This document shows positions 6,545 to 8,756 of a stretch of DNA of 8,756 nucleotides, piece after piece. Under the pieces are notes generated by a model. That model ran no database searches and had not been told where the DNA came from. It worked only from the letters and a program-made list of their open reading frames with translations. A program made the position numbers and the translations under genes. The stretch's first letter is position 1. Each line of letters begins with the position of its first letter. This DNA is from an uncultured Acetatifactor sp. (GTDB taxonomy: Bacteria; Bacillota; Clostridia; Lachnospirales; Lachnospiraceae), in assembly GCA_934394515.1 (NCBI GenBank), contig CAKRRU010000105.1, forward strand, positions 1-8,756. Reading direction: 5' to 3'.

Positions 6545-7645
6545 TTATTTTTTGTCATGCAGGCTGTAGCCCTTTTCACGAAGGATATTCGTAGATTTCT
6601 CAATGGCTTCTTCCTGATAGAATTCAATGCGTAACACGCCGCCTTCGTATTCTCTGTTGTGGACGATGCCGATATTTTTGATACTGATATTTTTCAGGGC
6701 AAGGATCGTGGCCACGGCGGCAATCTCACCGGGTTCGTCGGCAATGTCAATGGTAATGGCGTAGGATGATTTCAGCGGACCGCTGGCAGTATTGATAAAG
6801 GAATCTCGGTAAATCCTGGCACTGTCGAACAGCTGATACAGGTCAGCACTGCTTTTGGCATCCAATTCTTTTTGAATCCCCTGCAGAGAAGCAATGTAAG
6901 AGGATAAAAGCGCTGAGATATTTTCTGTATTTGTCAGGCAGATCTGCTGCCACACCGCAGCGGAAGAGGAGGCAATTCTGGTAATATCTTTGAAGCCGCC
7001 CGCTGCGATCATCTTCATCATTCCGTCTTCAGAATCTTTGTCCCGTACCAGATTGACCAGAGAAGCGGCAATGATATGGGGGAGATGACTGACAGCGGCG
7101 GTGACATAATCATGCTGTGCCGGGTCCAGGATCAGAGGGATGGCACCCAGCTGCTGTACCAGATTTTTGTAATCCGTGACTTTATTTTCCGGAACGGAAT
7201 CCGTGGGAGTGAGAATGTAATATGCATTCTCCAGAAGAACGGCTTTGGAATTAATAAAACCTATGCGGTCACTTCCGGCCATGGGATGCCCTCCGATAAA
7301 CTGTCCTTCCAGCCCGGCTTTCCGTATCTCTTTATGAATCTCGCTCTTGACGCTGCCGACATCGGTGAGAAGAGTCTTCGGAGAGAGAATCTTTTTTACG
7401 GCAGAGAGGTTTTCATCGTTTTTCTGCACCGGTGCACAGAGGAAGAGATAATCGCAGTCGGAGAAGGAAGTGTCGATGTGGGTGGTGACTGCATTGGCTA
7501 CGCCGCATTGTGAAGCTTCCCGCAGAGTGTCTGCATTGATATCGTATGCAATGATCCGGGACTGGGGGAGATTGTGGCGGATCGCCCGGGCAATGGAACC
7601 GCCGATCAGTCCAAGACCGATAAAACCAAACGTGAGAGTACTCAT
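6545..7645 (-). CDS. tyrA: Prephenate dehydrogenase with C-terminal ACT domain
   Basis: 366-residue cytosolic enzyme that oxidatively decarboxylates prephenate to 4-hydroxyphenylpyruvate, the committed step to tyrosine. The N-terminus has the dinucleotide-binding motif GLGLIGGS (10-17). The catalytic core shows DVGSVK (95-100), GGHPMAGSD with His120 (118-126), AVSHLPH (184-190) and GGFKDITRIASS (216-227), where Arg223 is the expected prephenate-binding arginine. Residues 294-366 form an ACT-like domain (SYAITIDIADEPGEI onward), probably for tyrosine feedback. ATG at 7645 is chosen because GAGGAAA lies 5 bases upstream and the protein then begins just before the nucleotide fold; the ATG at 7720 would add 25 unlikely residues and lies at or upstream of the predicted transcription start. 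It is transcribed alone in this window. I cannot tell NAD from NADP preference with certainty. Confidence 0.95.
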   Translation of the reverse strand: MSTLTFGFIGLGLIGGSIARAIRHNLPQSRIIAYDINADTLREASQCGVANAVTTHIDTSFSDCDYLFLCAPVQKNDENLSAVKKILSPKTLLTDVGSVKSEIHKEIRKAGLEGQFIGGHPMAGSDRIGFINSKAVLLENAYYILTPTDSVPENKVTDYKNLVQQLGAIPLILDPAQHDYVTAAVSHLPHIIAASLVNLVRDKDSEDGMMKMIAAGGFKDITRIASSSAAVWQQICLTNTENISALLSSYIASLQGIQKELDAKSSADLYQLFDSARIYRDSFINTASGPLKSSYAITIDIADEPGEIAAVATILALKNISIKNIGIVHNREYEGGVLRIEFYQEEAIEKSTNILREKGYSLHDKK

Positions 7646-7650
7646 GGATA

Positions 7651-7657
7651 TTTCCTC
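7651..7657 (-). promoter_or_regulatory. Ribosome binding site deciding the tyrA start
   Basis: On the - strand GAGGAAA stands 5 bases before the ATG at 7645. It supports this start over the longer frame beginning at 7720. Confidence 0.75.
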
Positions 7658-7718
7658 GATTCTGTAATTTGCGTGAATAATAAACCAAGCCGATTTGGAC
7701 CGGCTATGTTCTTCAAAC

Positions 7719-7747
7719 ACTATAGCAAATTAACGTGCGAAAATCAA
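7719..7747 (-). promoter_or_regulatory. tyrA promoter
   Basis: On the - strand TTGATT (7742-7747) and TATAGT (7719-7724) are separated by exactly 17 bases, a good housekeeping sigma factor match (4 of 6 and 5 of 6). Transcription would start near 7712, giving a leader of about 67 nt with a small stem of AGCCG and CGGCT arms (7688-7692 and 7701-7705). The leader is too short for a T-box, so I see no riboswitch-type control. Confidence 0.65.
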
Positions 7748-7752
7748 GTGAG

Positions 7753-7775
7753 GTAAATATTCTTTTCGTATTTAC
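7753..7775. promoter_or_regulatory. Palindrome upstream of the formate/nitrite transporter, possible operator
   Basis: GTAAATA (7753-7759) and TATTTAC (7769-7775) form a perfect 7-base inverted repeat with a 9-nt spacer, 62 bases before the transporter start and just upstream of the tyrA -35 box. No strong promoter for the transporter is visible: TTTACT (7771-7776) with TATGGC (7794-7799) at 17-base spacing is the best weak match. A weak promoter next to a palindrome suggests regulator-dependent expression, but the match to any known operator is not clear. Confidence 0.35.
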
Positions 7776-7836
7776 TTGCAAGAGTTTTGAAAATATGGCA
7801 AGATGGAACTGATCGAAAAGTAAGGAGGATTTTGTT

Positions 7837-8682
7837 ATGCATTCACCTTTAGAAATTGCAAGAAACTATATAGAGGTCGGAATTCACAAGGTAAATCTCT
7901 CGATTTTTAAAACGATTTTACTGGGATTCTTCGCCGGGATGTTTATCGGTTTTGCAGGGATCGCCTCCACTACAGCATCCAGTACCATCGGTATTGCCTC
8001 GGTGGCAAAGCTGGTAGGTGCGGCGGTATTTCCGGCAGGTATGGCTATGGTACTTGTAGCGGGAAGTGAGCTTTTCACCGGCAATAACCTGATCATACTG
8101 GCAGTATTGGAGAAAAAAGTGACAGTATGGAAGATGCTGAAGAACTGGCTGTTTGTTTATACCGGTAATTTTATCGGAGCAGCTTTCGTGGCAGTACTGG
8201 TAGTTGTCGGCCGGACACCGGATCTCTTCGGGGAACAGCTGGCACAGGCTATCGTTAATGCTGCTGCGTCCCGGACAAATTTAAGTGTGGGCGAGGCGTT
8301 TGTACGCGGCATTCTGTGTAATATTCTGGTCTGCATTGCTGTATGGATGTCTTTTGCAGCGAAGAGAGTATCCGGAAAGCTCCTGACCAGTTATTGGCCG
8401 GTGATGTTATTTGTACTGTGTGGTTTTGAACACAGTATTGCGGATATGTATTTCGGTGTGTGCGGTCTGCTGACGGCACAGGTATACGGTATTGCGGCGG
8501 AGAGTCTGACCTGGTTCAATTTCCTTGTAAAGGCTTTGCTCCCGATCACCCTGGGCAATATCGTGGGCGGTGCCGGAATCGTAGGCTGCGGTTACTGGCT
8601 GGCATACCTGCACAGAACCCCTTATTCCGCGGATACCACTGCTGCTGAGCAGGAAGAGATTGATATTGCGGAAGAGTATTAA
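7837..8682 (+). CDS. Formate/nitrite transporter (FNT) family protein
   Basis: 281-residue inner-membrane channel-like transporter. FNT proteins (FocA for formate, NirC for nitrite, HSC for hydrosulfide) form pentamers passing small monovalent anions or their acids. Six membrane helices are apparent, with the family hallmarks GSELFTGNN (76-84, Thr81 on the omega loop), YTGNFIGA (108-115), GILCNILVCIAVWMS (158-172) and GFEHSIADMYF (196-206) containing the central pore His199 after Glu198. Against E. coli FocA the spacing matches without gaps (Thr91, Asn172, Phe202, His209 correspond to Thr81, Asn162, Phe192, His199), but the conserved Lys156 falls on Arg146. The C-terminus is an acidic tail of about 20 residues. 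TAAGGAGG lies 8 bases before the ATG. In a fermenting clostridium formate is the likeliest substrate, but nitrite or hydrosulfide cannot be excluded. Confidence 0.93.
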   Translation: MHSPLEIARNYIEVGIHKVNLSIFKTILLGFFAGMFIGFAGIASTTASSTIGIASVAKLVGAAVFPAGMAMVLVAGSELFTGNNLIILAVLEKKVTVWKMLKNWLFVYTGNFIGAAFVAVLVVVGRTPDLFGEQLAQAIVNAAASRTNLSVGEAFVRGILCNILVCIAVWMSFAAKRVSGKLLTSYWPVMLFVLCGFEHSIADMYFGVCGLLTAQVYGIAAESLTWFNFLVKALLPITLGNIVGGAGIVGCGYWLAYLHRTPYSADTTAAEQEEIDIAEEY

Positions 8683-8689
8683 ATTAAAA

Positions 8690-8713
8690 GTTAGTCAATG
8701 ATCATTGGCTAAC
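8690..8713. repeat. 24-base near-perfect palindrome after the transporter gene
   Basis: GTTAGTCAATGA (8690-8701) and TCATTGGCTAAC (8702-8713) are reverse complements except for one position that would be a G-U pair in RNA, starting 7 bases after the transporter stop. As RNA it gives a 10-bp stem with a GATC loop. An A-rich stretch precedes it but no T run follows on +, so it is either a weak terminator or a DNA-binding site for the next, unseen gene. Confidence 0.5.
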
Positions 8714-8717
8714 ATAC

Positions 8718-8727
8718 TGGCTAGCCA
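8718..8727. repeat. Second short palindrome near the right edge
   Basis: TGGCTAGCCA is a perfect 10-base palindrome 4 bases after the 24-base one and shares TGGCTA with its right arm. A TATAAG box follows at 8746-8751 without a good -35, so the pair could be operator sites in a promoter continuing beyond the window. Confidence 0.3.
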
Positions 8728-8756
8728 TCCGTAGACCCGGCTGCATATAAGAAACG

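Noticed and set aside
6404..6634. 76-codon + frame overlapping the VanZ-like gene end and tyrA
   Set aside because: Runs through the two-way terminator and out of frame with both genes; no start signal.
7645..7720. Longer N-terminus of tyrA from the ATG at 7720
   Set aside because: The ATG at 7720 overlaps the predicted -10 box and lies upstream of the predicted transcription start, and a good ribosome binding site precedes 7645.

Overview
The window reads as a chromosomal segment of an anaerobic Gram-positive bacterium of the class Clostridia, most likely a Lachnospiraceae-type gut fermenter. Support comes from AG-rich Shine-Dalgarno sites (for example TAAGGAGG before the last gene), moderate GC, tightly packed genes, a non-ATG start, and protein types typical of that group: a LytB-type SpoIID protein, an M18 aminopeptidase, a prephenate dehydrogenase with a C-terminal ACT domain, and a formate/nitrite transporter. 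The family-level placement is inference.

Layout. Bases 1-113 look like the 3' half of a structured RNA, best read as 6S RNA (ssrS), and are closed by an intrinsic terminator at 114-140. Operon A follows on the + strand: a membrane-anchored SpoIID/LytB-domain protein (179-2104) overlapping by 16 bases a YihY/BrkB-family six-helix membrane protein (2089-3090). A hairpin at 3120-3143 separates it from operon B, also on +: an M18 metallo-aminopeptidase (3202-4623), queA for queuosine tRNA modification (4623-5684), a single-domain PilZ protein (5684-6022) and a VanZ-like membrane protein (6009-6530). Each junction in operon B is a stop/start overlap of 1, 1 and 14 bases, so translation is probably coupled. 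A perfect 12-base-arm hairpin lies just after the PilZ stop, inside the start of the VanZ-like gene. A perfect inverted repeat with A and T tracts (6509-6540) serves as a two-way terminator against the convergent tyrA gene on - (6545-7645). A 191-base divergent region (7646-7836) holds a strong predicted tyrA promoter and a palindrome upstream of a formate/nitrite transporter gene (7837-8682, +). The last 74 bases hold two adjacent palindromes.

How the genes fit together. Operon A joins a cell-wall glycan-acting protein with an integral membrane protein. Operon B is a mixed housekeeping set (peptide turnover, tRNA modification, one likely c-di-GMP receptor, one membrane protein of unknown role) held together by coupling rather than by an obvious pathway. 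tyrA supplies tyrosine, and the transporter probably moves formate or a similar small anion in a fermenter.

I see no CRISPR array, mobile element, prophage or defence island, and every protein falls in a known family. I found no clearly new system. The points most worth checking are the putative 6S RNA, the hairpin at the pilZ/vanZ junction, the missing Cys/His zinc motif in the SpoIID-like protein, the Arg in place of the usual pore Lys in the transporter, and the paired palindromes near the right edge.
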